Assembly: GCA_032622095.1 (NCBI GenBank)
Contig: CP136067.1
Coordinates: 135,659,990-135,723,989 of the forward strand
Reading direction: 5' to 3'
DNA length: 64,000 bases
From: Siphonodentalium dalli
Taxonomy: Eukaryota > Mollusca > Scaphopoda > Gadilida > Siphonodentaliidae
The translations under genes and the position numbers were made by a program. Below, in pieces: positions 1 to 14,100 of this stretch; within the stretch, counting starts at the first letter, position 1, and every line of letters starts with the position of its first letter. The notes beneath the pieces are model-generated. The model was not told where the DNA came from, made no database searches, and saw only the letters and a program-made list of their open reading frames with translations.

Positions 1-1440
1 AGCCATCGCCGGAATGGGCCTCCCTCTAGTGTTTTGTCCATTATTGCAGGTCGTTCCGACGCTAGGGCAGAGAGCGACATGCTATCCTTACACCCCAAGG
101 CGTCTGAGGCTTTCGATGACGACCCGTCTGCGCACAATACGTCAGACTGTGGGTCTTTTCGGTCGTCACAGTCTGGCATCGGTAAGGCAGAAGCTGCGGA
201 TCGTGATTTCCTATCCACGGATTATCTCATCTATATGCTTCTTCCTACTGAACTATGTACTCTCAAGCTCGCCTGGCTCGCCCTGCGCACTCGTACCACC
301 GTCTTCAAAATGCATCGAGAACACGATCTATCTTACCTGTGATATACATTTCATAGGTAAGTGACACGACCCGCGACTGACACACTGGTCAATAGACTTC
401 ACACATGAATGAAGCACATTTACATGGAAAGCATTTCTCTTGTCACGTGCCACAACGACCCTGCCAATGGCCTGGCCGACAGTACATCTCATGGCTCTTC
501 ATACTACTATTACCAATATCAATTTGATTATCTGGCACATGGTAATAAAATTAACAGGGCACTGCACGCCTATAGACAATAGACAATAACGCGGGCAAAG
601 ACGTTTGCACTGTCCATCTCAGCTTTCTAGGAAGCTCATTGACTAGCGTTATAGACCTTTCTTTGCAGGCAGGGGACCACCCAGTCCGAGTGGATCCCAA
701 CCCCATGGCACCCGATCATACGGGCCTGAAACCATGCTGCCAACTCTGCGCGCTTCGGTATATGCCGGAATTGTCCTATCAACATTCGACAATAAAAACA
801 GGCAAAGACGTTTGCGCTGTCCAGCTCAGCTTTCGAGGAAGCTCTTTGACTAGCCATCAAACCTTTCCTTGCAGGCAGGGACCAACCCATATGAGGGGAT
901 CCCAACCACATGGCACCAGCCGCCCAATCATAAGGGCCTGAGATCATGCTGACAACTCTGCTCGCTTCGGTCTATGCTGGATTTGTCCTATTTTCCTTAA
1001 ACATGCCTTCAACAGGACCACTTAGGTCGGGGGGGAGCTCCTCTCCATCATGGCTCTTAAAATTCAATAAGTAACAACATTATAAAGGGATGTGTGTCCT
1101 TTACTAGGAGGATAAAATTTTTCATTTGTTTCCTTAATCAGCGAGCCTTTTTGGAGGGGGTCTTCCCCTAGTTTGCTGCATGCCTCACACTAACATATCA
1201 CACACCTAGGTCGTTCTGCTGCATGTTTGGGGGGGAAAGTGACATGATGTTCTGGGCAGAGGCTCCGAACTGAATATTCCGCATGGTGACAATTTACCCG
1301 TGGTTATCATCTGATTACATTGTACATCATTTGAACTGATTTCAGTTGTCAAAGAGCCAAAGGGCCTTCTGCAATGATCTCATTGTGACTTATAGATCAC
1401 CTTGATATATAATTTTTATATCATTTTTATATATTTATAT
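1..1440. repeat. Unclassified repeat-rich sequence with a 206-bp tandem duplication
   Basis: No exon is recognisable. A segment is tandemly duplicated with a 206-bp period (about 580-785 and 786-996, anchor GCAAAGACGTTTGC at 596 and 802). The first ~100 bases resemble 2,020-2,095 (shared GGGCCTCC and GCAGGTCGTTC), so 1-2,230 may be one decayed retroelement. No LTR, reverse transcriptase or integrase was found. The short open frames here encode nothing I recognise. Confidence 0.45.
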
Positions 1441-1798
1441 CAGTCCTTCCCAGGAGACGGGAGTGATTGCTCTCGAACCCGTATGCACTCGTAATTTTCA
1501 ATTCACGTGTGCTAAAATTCGCACCCGTCCTTCTTCACAAAATACTAATGGAGACTGTAATTGTTGGTTCAATATTGAACTATTTTAAGGTTTATTTAGA
1601 TGCTTTACCATCTCAGTGCAACTATGGCATATTAAAGTGTAACTAGACATAGGTCTATTCCACAATGACTTTTGGTTTGAGCAAAAACCAAACTTACATG
1701 TACAATTATGGTATCGTATGGGTGCCATATTACACCCGTCTTCTGCATTACGGGAGCAAATAAATGCTCTCGGTGTGTTTTCCTCATGGGAAGGACTG
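1441..1798. mobile_element. hAT-like foldback element (CAGTCCTTCCC ends)
   Basis: Starts CAGTCCTTCCCAGGAG and ends with the inverted CTCATGGGAAGGACTG. It is flanked by TTTATAT on both sides (1,434-1,440 and 1,799-1,805). Terminal CA and a 7-8 bp duplication fit non-autonomous hAT elements. It is 358 bp with no coding capacity. The flanks are AT-rich, so the target duplication is only suggestive. Confidence 0.6.
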
Positions 1799-3067
1799 TT
1801 TATATACTCGTAAGATTTGTATCACAGGATTTCTGTCGGATATCCTGTGATGCATAGGTACCTCAGAGAGGGCTCCCGCTGTTCAGATGGCTTGACTCCA
1901 TTATCGTTGTACAACCTGTTTGGCCTAATGGGTTCTCAACTCAATCCCTGTGCCACAAATTTGGCATCGGGTTCTCTGGCTTTTTCTTTGGCGAATAGCA
2001 GTTAGTTAACTTAGGTTGTCTCGCCATCGATGGAGTGGGCCTCCGTCTGCAGGTCGTTCTGTCGCTAAGGCGGAGAGTGAGTTAGTCTCCTTCCTTCATG
2101 ATCCTGCATCATGGGACCTTGACGGATGGGACCTTAGAACAGACAGCTGAAGAAGACGACACAGAGAGGAACGAAGAGTTTCTTCTAACGTTATACGGTT
2201 CGCTCGCAACTATGCATTGGATGGCACCTCATGGGATGTTTGTTTCAAAACAAGGGGGGGCGGTACACATTTGAGCAATATAGCACTCTAACTATATGAG
2301 TTATTTCACGTAAATAATCCTAACAGATTCATTAAAGTGTTCATATATGGTACAATCTGTTTTAGAAGAGTACCTTTACTCAAAATTTGGCTATTAACTT
2401 TATTGCTCGTGCCTCCTCCTGGGCTTGCATTCTAATCCATATAGTTCAGTGTGAGGGCTTCCTTTGGCGGAAATATGATATTTTTAAAAATATAATATAT
2501 ATTTCCTTAAAGAAAGCCTGAACACTGAACTATCATAGGGCCCTCCCATGGCGGTGCCATTCCCAACCCCGCGACTCGCCAATCTTCTGATTGAGTTGAA
2601 AATAAACTGGCTAATTCAATCTGTACAGTGAATTATATTGGGACTGCGCATGCGTGACTGATACCGAGGCAAGCCACTGACCATTAGTTACCGTAGGCGA
2701 CCGACCAAAAAGTTAACCCTTTTCTGCTATGGTTTACAAACGCAGGACATCTATCCATATAGTTCAGTGTTCAGGCTTTCTTTAAGGAAATATATATTAT
2801 ATTTTTAAAAATATCATTTCTACAGGCTTGGATACTTCTTGACATGCAGGTTTAGGATTTCACAATTAAAAAGCTTTTGGCTTTGTCCATTAGGAAACAA
2901 AAGCGAGCAGCTGTTGTGACCAGACGGAACAGTGGTGGCTACACGTGTGAATGACGAGTTCCCTCAAGTGTTATCAGTGCATTGTATTGCACACCGTTTA
3001 TCACTAGCCAGTTGCAATGCAGCAGATCAAATTCCTTATTTGGTCAAATACCAACGTGTTCACAATA
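1799..3067. repeat. Repeat fragments including an inverted repeat at 2,441-2,533
   Basis: 2,441-2,533 is an inverted repeat with arms ATAGTTCAGTGT; a second half-copy lies at 2,759-2,820. 2,020-2,095 resembles the left edge of the window. Nothing coding was recognised in the remainder. Confidence 0.45.
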
Positions 3068-3075
3068 GTGTACAC

Positions 3076-4394
3076 TAGGGCCCTGCGAACCTTATAATTT
3101 AGGGCGAACCGAACCTTCAAACCGAATCATCGTCTTGGTTTCGAATCGAACCGAATCTCGAACCTCGAACCCAATTACCGACCGTGTCATTGAAGAGAGT
3201 CCAAGCGACGTACTCATAATACTAGTAGCCAGTTAGAACGTATGTGGATCATTATAATAGTACAATCAACGTGTTATATACAAATTTATCGTATACGATA
3301 TAAGATAATTACATGTTGAAAAATTATTTTATATTGGAGATGAATGACAATCCGATAAAACGTTGATTTTATGTTCCGTTTATGTCCATACATTATATTA
3401 CATAACCCCGATTAAAACAAATATCCGATTATCATTCTCCGTATATACCCGCGTCCGCTCACTGAGCATCACTCATGAAAAATCATAACTTATGACTAAT
3501 TCTAACAGTAAGTGAGACAGATGTCTGATTGAATCATCGGTCAAGCTTCCAATAGTAAATATATGTACAATGGAAACAACGCGATAAACGACGCATTGAA
3601 CTCCTAACACACTGACAGCATGAACGCGCCACGTGGCATAACTCGGTAACTATTAACAGACTCGTCAATCTGTAACTGCGACAACACATGACAAAGATCA
3701 AAGCGTGCCGACGTCGCGTTGTAGCAATTAAGTGTCACAAGACAAAGCACATCGGGTTACATAATCATGTCAATCATTTATGCTGATAAACAATGGCCAC
3801 ACCTTCTCCTCACTGTGATTAGTTGACTCCAATTGTTAACACGGAAGGCTGCCGGAAATACCTATTCACTTTCAGCCAGTTTACGGAATTCAAAAAAGCT
3901 TGTTCGATCTGTATTCATCAATAATAATAACTTATTGTTTCGTTTGTTGGTATAATTATGTCTATTAGTAAAGTTATATGGAGAATAAAACAAACTTTGA
4001 CGAGGTAGAACTTTGACTGAGATAGAAATGTTATAGTTTTACTAATTAATTATTACGAATTTGACATGTCCGACTGGACCGTTTAGCGGGAGCGGAATAA
4101 AGTTATGCCAAAAGACCCGTTCAATGAAATATCACCCAGTTACACCGCCCGAGTAATGATCAAAGTAATTATGTCCAATGTAAACATAAAATCATAGTAT
4201 CACACAGTTGTATGTAAACCAATTAATATACGGTATATAATCAATAAACAATTCCCAGTACGCAAAATTTGCCCATTTTGCGGGACTAAAGAAAAGGTTC
4301 GATATAAACGAATCCCGTCTAAGGTTTCGAACCGGACCGAATCATCACAGCGGTTTCGAACCGAACCGAACCTCGAACGGTTCGCAGGGCCCTA
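3076..4394. mobile_element. hAT-type non-autonomous element, intact ends and 8-bp TSD
   Basis: A 1,319-bp element with perfect 16-bp terminal inverted repeats TAGGGCCCTGCGAACC. It is flanked by the identical palindromic 8-mer GTGTACAC at 3,068-3,075 and 4,395-4,402, the target duplication length of the hAT superfamily. Subterminal TTCGAACCGAACCGAAC repeats occur inside both ends and could be transposase-binding sites. No transposase open frame is visible. Confidence 0.88.
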
Positions 4395-4554
4395 GTGTAC
4401 ACATACTTCAGTTGTTCGCCAAAACATCAAATCGCAGTTCAAAAGTTCTATAACCTTAAATCAATGGCCCAAGACTATTTAAAATGGCCCGAAAAATATT
4501 TTGAATGTCCCGAGTGTTGGCCCAACAATTTTCTGACCATCGCCAACACTGATT

Positions 4555-4753
4555 ATCGCAAAATTTCAGGAAGCTCCAGTCATGGAAGTGTTAAGATTTA
4601 TATATATACTAGTATATGTCTTGACATTGTAAGCCAGTGCATTCTCTTATATATGCGAGGCTCCCTATGGTAGACTCGCATATATAAGAGGATGCACTGG
4701 CACATGATATTTAATGCTGCACTATAGCGCAGCTCCTGTCATTAAAGGGTTAA
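4555..4753. mobile_element. TTAA-type foldback element (type 1, rearranged) with long hairpin
   Basis: The right end reads AAAGGGTTAA at 4,744-4,753. The left part holds the GGAAGCTCCAGTCATGGAAG block typical of the other type 1 terminus. The centre (about 4,631-4,703) is a hairpin with arms around GCATTCTCTTATATATGCGAG. TTAA targets and CCC-starting termini are the piggyBac superfamily signature. The left boundary is uncertain. Confidence 0.6.
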
Positions 4754-4939
4754 TATAAAGTTGAAATTAATAATGTATTATCTGCAGACAGATTTGTGTT
4801 GTGATATGCGATATATATTTACATGTACACCCACAATCATACAGTTTGCAAAAATAGGGCACATACACATGCCTATGGATTATTAGCTTTGGTTCATATA
4901 TTAGTGAAATTACTTTTAGATCATCAATGTAATTTTCAG

Positions 4940-5165
4940 GGAATTTCAAGATCTGTCGATAGGGATTCTACAAGCTCTGTTTACAGCCAACATAGAGAGA
5001 ACCCACGATATTCTGATACGAGAGCTGAGGGACTGGGGACACACGACTGCTCTCTCGATAGCATTCCAGGCGGATAACAAAAAGTTTATCTCAAATGTCG
5101 CTAGTCAGCATCTGTTGACTCATATCTGGAATGGGAAGCTTACTGCATCCAATAGTGCATTAATG
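4940..5165 (+). CDS. TRPM2: TRPM2-like exon 1 of window: pre-S1 helical domain
   Basis: Acceptor AATTTTCAG, donor GTATGT. One base completes the previous codon, followed by 75 codons containing [20 protein letters not shown] and [20 protein letters not shown]. This matches the TRPM pre-S1 pattern of an acidic helix, WGxTT, then a KFxS motif, ending [17 protein letters not shown] before S1. It leaves phase 0. The previous exon lies upstream of the window or is undetected in the repeats before it. Confidence 0.9.
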
Positions 5166-8100
5166 GTATGTTACTGGGATTCAGGCACCATCCTAGAGGG
5201 AGATATCGATCTTTTCTCTAAAATAATCCACTTCTCCGTATTTTTGTGCCAAGGAGATGTGACTTCTCTCTCATATGCATATGTCCTATCAGAATATTTC
5301 AAGTGTATTTACAGGGGCTTCGGTGGCTCAATCGGTTAGGGGTACCACTCCAAGCCGTTTCGCCCTCCAGCGCTGGCGATAAGGGTTCAAATCTACATGT
5401 TTCCATCGTGGACTTTGTAACTCGAAATCGTTATCTGATGGAGTTGCCAGTTACTCGCCGATGGCCGGTGGTTTGCCGCACATGGTTGACGAGTCTATCA
5501 GCCATTGAAATCACTGTTAGATTAGTCGCAAGTGTGCGGATTTCCTCCACCACTAAAACTGGCAATGTCGTGATATGGCCTTAGTTGCTAAAGCGACAAT
5601 AAACCCCAATCAATCAATCAATCAAGTGTATTTACTGATTATGATGATTTCATACTCACTATACTGTAAAATCCTTTTTATTCGTGGGGGTTCATTATTC
5701 GTTGATTTCGTGGTTCAACCCAACCACGAAATCTAAACCCAACGAAATAATTGACTCAGAGTAAATCCGAGAAAATCTCAATACATGAAATCGAATGAAT
5801 ATCGGGCATGAAGTTTGTTTTCGATATGTCGTAAAATGGGTTGACAAAAAACACGGAAGACGAGATGAAACGTAATTTTCGCCACCGTAATGTGAATGCT
5901 CGCCATGCTTTAATTTTTTTGATGGTCGCGGTGATAATTTGCCAACAATCGTGTCGACGGCATCGTTCATGACTTGCATTGCTGCAGTATGTTGTGCATC
6001 ACTGATAATTTTTGGATCGGGAAGACCAGCAGTGTTTGGAGATCGAGTTTCGACTTATCCATATTTAAAACACGAAGTGATAGACATAAAATTTTGTTAG
6101 TGTCCTATTCATAATTGTTTGTTTGTATAATACAGTCTGCTCCCTGCTATAATAATTTGTATAAACAATGCATACTGAATTGATCTCTTAATAAAGGCTA
6201 ATGGTTTCATCACGCGCAGGTTACATAAAACAATAAATGACTATACCTCACTAGCGTGTGAAATGAAGCCGATAGCTATTAGCACATTGATTGCGTGATA
6301 CCCTTTCGGCACCGAATATCTGGTGGCCCGATATCTCAATAATGTCCACTCTCAATGATGTCAGAAACCTGCTATTGTATGAGCAGTTGATGAAGATAAA
6401 TATGACACCTGATCCACAAATTCATGTCCCCACGAAATAGCCTTTTTATAACAAACCACGAAAATTGAGGCCGACCAAATTAAAGCCAATCACTGTAATA
6501 GTTTTATATATGTGAACCGCCATATCAAATCCAGTCGGAAGTCGGGATTTTTTTACCCTGTGCCAATGCATTCTCTTATATATGCGAGTCGACCATAGGT
6601 CGCCTCGCATATATAAGAGAATGCATTGGCCTAACATTTTTTACAATTTTAATAATTTGTTCTTGTATTCTTTAACAATTTTATAATTTCACCCATACAG
6701 AGCCCCAGACAAACATGAGCAGACAACACTCTTCTATGTGCTTCTATATATGTGTGGGGCTCCCTGCAGGGTAATGGATGTTTTTTTATTTTATGTCCTA
6801 AAAATTGTAAGAAACATTTATTTAAAAAACATGATAAAAAATTGTTAAGCCAATGCATTCTCTTATATATGCGAGGTGACCTATGGTCGACTCGCATATA
6901 TAAGAGAATGCATTGGCACAGGGTAAACAAATCCCGACAATTTGATATGGCGGGTCATATATGTGCTCTTATGTTGTATAACACTTATCAGATCTTAGAA
7001 GGGTGATGTTGGGGTATAAATTGAACTTCAGCCAATGTAACTTCTCCCTGATACCAGTTCACTTCTCCCTAATAACCAAACAGGGAGAAGTGACTTCTCT
7101 CAATTTGAAACATCTAGGCTGGTCCTTGCTGCGATTCCATCCAAGCTATCCTGCATGGGGAACTTCAATCTGATCCCATTTTTGTTGGAAATTGCACTAA
7201 ATTTTCATTTCAGGGTGATAACTTTAATAAATCGGAACTAAATGGAATGAAATTTGGTATTTGAGTTTACTTGCCAAAATATAGGTCAAGTTTAAATTGG
7301 GTTCCACCTGCCAATTTTCACCAGAGTTATGGCCCTTTGTTGAAATTACAATACAATGGGTGTATTTTGCCACCCCTAACGATGCTCTTGTTTAAGATGA
7401 TGCTGGATATACAGTAATGCCCTTTTAAAGTAATCAACTCTTTAACTACAGCAGAATTATGGGTAACTTTTCAGGATTTAGTCGGAAATATGGCTTGTTG
7501 CCATTCATCGGAAAGCTCTCAGCGAGTCGATTACTTTAAAAGGGCATTACTGTATTTGTCACTTGATATTCTTTTTGTTCTATTTTGCCCAGCTGATGCT
7601 GATTGAAAGCTTTCCGATGAATGGCAACAAGTCATATTTCCGACTAAATCCTGAAAAGTTACCCATAATTCTGCTGTGGTTAAGGAGTTGATTATTTAGG
7701 GCATTACTATATTATCTCCCCTCTAATAAGTGTTCTATATGTTGTTTATTTCAGTTGATGTTGAGCATATTCTTCCCGCCTCTAATATTTTTCTTTGTGG
7801 CGTTTATTGATGATCCCGAAGAAGAGGAAACAGAATTAGCTCATAATCCAGTGTATATTAAAAGGGCATTAAAGGTAGGTACCAGTTTGTACCTACATTT
7901 ATTCAGGGTGTGAAATGTTATGAAAACCATCATAACTTCGTTGGTTCAAAGTTGAATCAAATTCAACAAATATCGAGGTTAAATTGAATAACAAAGCAAA
8001 TATTCGCAGTGGCCTAAACGGAAGTCTCTGTCTGTACATGTTAATTTGTTCAAGAATTTAAACTAGCTATAGTCAAACCATAAGAAGCAGTGTTCCTTGG

Positions 8101-11100
8101 ACAGTTTAATTTTTGGTCTGGTATTATTTTGCGACTCCTGAGAAAATTTGGTAAAATATCAATTCATTTGGTAAAACTTTGGCAGAAGTCAATTTTGGTC
8201 CAGCGCAGATGCTGATCATGATATCTGAAAAATGAAATTGTTCATAGAAGATGTGTTTTTCTTGCAGAGAAAAAATACACAGCCACAGCTTGATGTTGAG
8301 TAAGTTCAGATTAATTTAGTGTTCTCACTTTTCCATAGTTTCCTAGATTTAGTTTTTTCTTTGTTTTTAAAATATGATAAATTTAAATAACCCTGTTTCA
8401 GTATAAAAAATGAGCTGAACAATGATTTCCCAAATTTTAATTTTTTTTGGCATTTTATACCAATATCTCACTATGAAAAAATTTATCTTTTCTGGGATTG
8501 TGCCCACTGCCTTTGGTTTATTGCTTCTGTTGGCCATGGATCTCCCTCCTAATTTCTTCCCTACTTTCAAATCTGAAAAGTAACTTGATATTCAATATTG
8601 AGATTACAATGTATATTGTAAATATATCTGTGCCATGACATTAAATGGGGACTGTACACTAAATCCAGCCATTTACCGGACCATCTCCTTTTATACTAAT
8701 TATAAACAGAATATATGCTACAAATTAATGAATTTGAGCCATGGATGAGTGCAAAATACACTCATGTGCTCTATAAGCAATGTAAACAACATGGTAATTA
8801 TAATGGAAATGAGTTAATGACTCCACCTATAAACTCATTTTCAGTATAATTGCCATGTTGTTTACATTGTAAATGAGTGTATTTGTGGCATATATTCTGT
8901 TGAGTATAATAGGTGATGGTCCCTTAAATGGCAGGATTTGGTGTACAGTCCCCCTTTAATTTTAAAGGTACTCCATCCGATTCGATGGTCCCCATATCAT
9001 CAGATTCCAACAACAAAAACATATCTTTTTTGAAATGCCACTTCAGTTATCAGAATCAATTAATTGCCCAAAAATAATGCTAACCACATACAACTATTCT
9101 ATAAAATTGCCCAAAACCCTGCAAAACCTATTATTTATCAACATTTTGTCCAACGAATTTGCCGGTTTGTCTGACACAAAAGCCTCTTGATTTTAGAGTT
9201 ATCCATCTTCATCTGTAATTTGGTCGACTTTTCACTGGGCCACTAAAAAATGATCAGTGGTGAAAAATAATGGATTTCAAAAATTGATATCTGATCACTC
9301 TGAGCTTTGATGGCCGCGTTCCTGGACTTGAATCAAATATTTTTACCCCCCCCATCCCCCCGAAGCCAAGGAAATAGTAATTTGTGAGCGTTAATTCAGA
9401 TTATGCATCTTTAATACCTTCACACACAGATGCTTCTATTTTTATTATACAGCAGACATTTATTTACATAATTATTGCTGGAAATTATTGCCGCCACTGG
9501 TATTTAATAATAATATCTATTTGTCATATTATGACATGTATACAAATTACATACATTTGTCAACAGGATTGAGGCCCGTGAGCTCCTGAAGTTAATAGTG
9601 TCTGACAGTGGGGAAAGTATATCATATTTGTGTTCAGGATAATAATTTCTGCTATGCTATTTAACTTGACAGAATGGCAGAGAAAAAGGCTAAATCAAAG
9701 AAAGACGGACCATTGAAGAAGTTGGCTTCATTTTATAGTGCTCCTGTTAATATCTTCATCACAAATTTGGTGAGTAAATGAAACTCATTGAATTCATGCA
9801 TTAAATTCTTAAGTGATGTGCGTTGCTGATGATATCGCATATCAGTGACAAGAAATTAAAAGTAGAGATCAATTAAAAATAGAAAAAGTCAGTTGACAAA
9901 AGAGTAATCTTCTATTTTCTATGAGCTAGTTACTCAAGTCTGGTTATAGTGTGTCTGATATTTTCAGAATGAGACCCCCGGATGGTGAATTTAGTGATGC
10001 TATATATCCCGCACGTTCGGCTAGTATCACCAAATTCACCCTCTGGGGACCTCCTTCTCTAAATTTTCGCTCTGTGGACCTTGATTCTGCAAATGACAGA
10101 CACACTATATCCATTAATGTCAGTCATGGAATCTCATGCTTGCATCCATATTAAAACTGGGTTATTTTGAAATTTTTTATTCCATCATTTTATTTCAGGG
10201 GAGAGCTTTCCGATGAATGGCAACAAGCCATATTTCCGACTAAATCCTGAAAAATTACCCATAATTCTTCTGTGGTTTATGGTCGATTACTTAGGGCATT
10301 ACTGTATCCTGCACGTTCGGCTAGAATCACCAAATTCACCCTCTGGGGATATCATTCTCAAAATTTTCCCTCTGTGGACCTCATTCTGCAAATGACAGAC
10401 ACACAGAATGTCTGTTATGGAATCTCATGCTTGCATCCATGTCAAAACTGGGTTATTTTGAAATTTTTTATTCCATCATTTTATTTCAGTGTTTCCAGAG
10501 ATCTACTGACTATCATTAGGGTGTATTTGATGGTTACCACTGCTATAGAGCTATCTGTAGTAACCAAGCCTTGAAATAGTGTGTCTGTCATTTGCAGAAT
10601 GAGGTCCCCAGAGGGTGCTAGCATCACCAAATTCACCCTCTGGGGACCTCATTCTGCTTACACCTCAGCAGAATGAGGTCCCCAGAGGGTGAATTTGGTG
10701 ATGCTAGTCCACTATGCAGGGTAGCATCACTAAATTCACCCTCTGGGGACCTCATTCTGCAAATGACAGACACACCATTTCAAGGCTTGGTAGTAACTAC
10801 TTACCTGTAATTAAACACTTTTGTCCCATGAATGTTGGCTGAGAATAAAGCATCTCATGCTGTATTCATGTACAACAATGTAACATTCAGGTTATAAACA
10901 TAATCTGTTGAGTTGGATATTCGGAGATTTGAGCATGAACACAGTTTATGAACGACATGCTTTCCGGCGAGTTCACAAATTGCGTTCATGCTCGAGTCCC
11001 CGAATATCCAACAAAATATCCTACATTTATCTCCATTGTAATTCAATCCACCAAAACATTTAAAATAAACTGAAGGAAAAATATGTTTTATCAACCTTAC

Positions 11101-14100
11101 ATGCTATGAAGTGAGAATTTGTTTTCGCGGTGATCATATCTATGGATACGTTCCATGGTGTTACTCGTAACAGTGCCAGAATAACTTCTTGTTAACCATA
11201 TCATTTGAAAACAACGTTACGGTTGACTCGCGAATCCTGGTAGTGCAGTGACAAATTTTATGCGCATTGCCAAAAACACCATATCTCCATTCAAAATTTG
11301 TCTTCCTAATCAGCGATCGATTCTGGTGAATCATAAACTAAAGTTATCAGCACTCGACCAATCAGGATTCAGAGACAAATATTCAACTTGAATTACAATG
11401 AATTATTAATGTCATAAACTGAAACAAAAATAAGAATTTTGAACTAAACCTAAGCATTTGCTCACCATATGTTGAATAAATCTACTTAGTCTTAGTGTTT
11501 TTTATCTCTTTATTCTATTCTTTGGTGATTCAATACTTGCGGATGAGTAGATTCCTAAGGGAATAGACAAATAATAAGTTCAACAAATGGCCTGATCAAA
11601 ATATTCCCTACAAACGACTCAATTATTATCATCTTTTCAGATATCATATGCCATCTTCTTGATCCTATACAGTTACGTCTTGATCAGTGTCATGGAACAG
11701 GGATCCATTGCTGTTGTGGAGATAATTCTCATCATCTGGGTGGCTTCCCTGTTTCTGGAAGAAACAAGACAGGTTTAAAACAAATTTAATTTTATTAAAG
11801 ATACAGATGGCCTTTGCAATGGGTATTGCTGTTTAAAAAGTAACATCCGTTAAAACTGCCATAAACAGAAATAACGATCATAAATATCACATAAATATCA
11901 TGTTATTGTCAAGATCGTACACCTTGTTAGTAAACAAACTCCATGTTATGATACAGTACAGTGAGTAAAGAGTGTATGATATGCAAAACACCCAAGGCAG
12001 GGGAGACCCCGCTATGAAAACTTTGGTTAAGATTGACACCATATTGTTTATAACATACCGATATAGCGCTGGCTAATCTTAGCCACTCAAGATTTTGGTG
12101 TCGCATGGTCACCGTAATCACTCTCCCAAAAACTTGCCATGGTGTTGAGTGTTTTTATTATCGCACACTCATTACATGCTGTGTATAAACAATGCAAATG
12201 CTCAGTTCACACAAAGTGTGTTTTGTGGGTAATATCGCATTCATACTATCATTAAACTGTACTAATAGTATGTTAATGAGGAAATTCATAATTTGGTAAC
12301 TTTTGTTTCTAAATTATAACATACAGTAATGTCCAAAGTAATTGACCACTTAACCACAGCAGAATTATGGGTAATTTTTCAGGATTTAGTCGGAAATATG
12401 GCTTGTTGCCATTCATCGGAAAGCTCTCGCCGAGAGGTTTCCGATGAATGGCAACAAGCCATATTTCCGACTAAATCCTGAAAAATTACCCATAATTCTG
12501 CTGTGGTTAAGTGGTCAATTACTTTGGGCATTACTGTACAACCAAGGCCATCCATGTCTTTAACCCTTCCATGAATGCAACTTACTGAAATTTTCCCGCA
12601 GGGTCCCGCATATAATACATTGGCACAGGTTTTTTATGAATGTCTAGATTGCTTCTCTGCCTGTCATCGGCTTAAAGTATTTAAATATTTAATACCATTA
12701 ATAATAATAAATACCATATCTATTAGGGCTGCAACGATTCAGACCTTCACGAGGCGATGTGAATTTTACTATCATGATGTCATGCGCATCATGATGCAAA
12801 TTTTTATCAACTGACGGCTATGAAAATATATGAACCACTTAATCATTTTCAGTATGTATATTGTCATCAGTGTTCTCTCATTACAGGTGTTCGAGACGCG
12901 GAGTATTTCCCTGAAAATAACTATTCTCCAGTATGTGAAAAACTACTGGAACATTCTCGACATTTTCTGCATGTTCATGTTTGTTATAGGGTACGCTATG
13001 CGCACATCGGACATGTTTGAAGTGTACGTTGCTGGACGATTTATTCTCGCAGTCAACCTTATGATGTTCTTTCTGAGACTGCTTAATGTGTTCTATGTTC
13101 ACAAAGAACTCGGGCCAAAACTGTTAATGATTGCTCGCATGGTAAGTTGAAATATCTACTAGTATGTCAGGATATCAAATTAATGATTCATAACCACTAT
13201 CACTACCAATAAATATTAGCCATGTTTAGATAAAAGAACATCCATCTTCAAACGTCAGTCACTAAAGCAATTTTTTATTCTAAATTGTTGCATGATATTT
13301 CTGCACGAATGCTACAAATTGGGCAGTAGACTGGATGTGCTGAGATACCTCATTGACATTGACTTGAATGTTTTAACCCTTTCTATCCTAAATGGACTCT
13401 CCCAGTCAGTTAAAAAGTGTACATCGGAATGGTCTATTATTGATTAGGAGGGATGTTATGGAACTTAAGGTGGTAAAAGCAGACGACAGATAAATAAATG
13501 TGCAGAAGTAGCCCTATTTATTGAGGGAAATGTTCTGATAATAAGTTCAGCAAATGACCGATGGTCGTTTGTTGAACCTATTACCTGAACATTTCCTATG
13601 TGATAACTACTCATCAATGATGCTTTAGTATAGAAGGGTTAATGTCTTTCCATTTCCTTATTGCTGCATCTGTTTTTTTTATTAAGAATAATTCTTCCAA
13701 TGCCACCAGTCAAAATTAACTCCATGTGCCTTTTGATTTCAGTTGACAGAATAAAATTCTGTCCAACACTTTGCAGGATATACACAGAAAAATTGGATAG
13801 CAGGCTACAAACATCAATTATTTATGCTTGTGACAAATTTGAAAATCTAATTTATTGACTCTAAATCATTTTGACTCAAGTACATTTGGAACTCTAGTGA
13901 ATCAGCTGAGCATCACGCTGGCTAATAGCGATAGAAGTTAGAAATTATCAGCTGAGCATCACGCTGGCTAATGGCGATAGAAGTTAGAAGTTATCAGCTG
14001 AGCATCACGCTGGTTAATATCGATAGAAGTTATCAGCTGATCTTCGCGCTGGTTAATAGTGATATAATTTAGAAGTTATCAGCTGAGCATCGCGCTGGTT

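Noticed and set aside
14..364. Overlapping frames at the left edge as a gene or retroelement gag
   Set aside because: No recognised motif; the sequence is partly repeated at 2,020-2,095, so it is probably a decayed repeat. I could not name its class.
5316..5395. tRNA gene
   Set aside because: A and B boxes are present, but no complete cloverleaf could be drawn, and a long body, tail and target duplication show a SINE.
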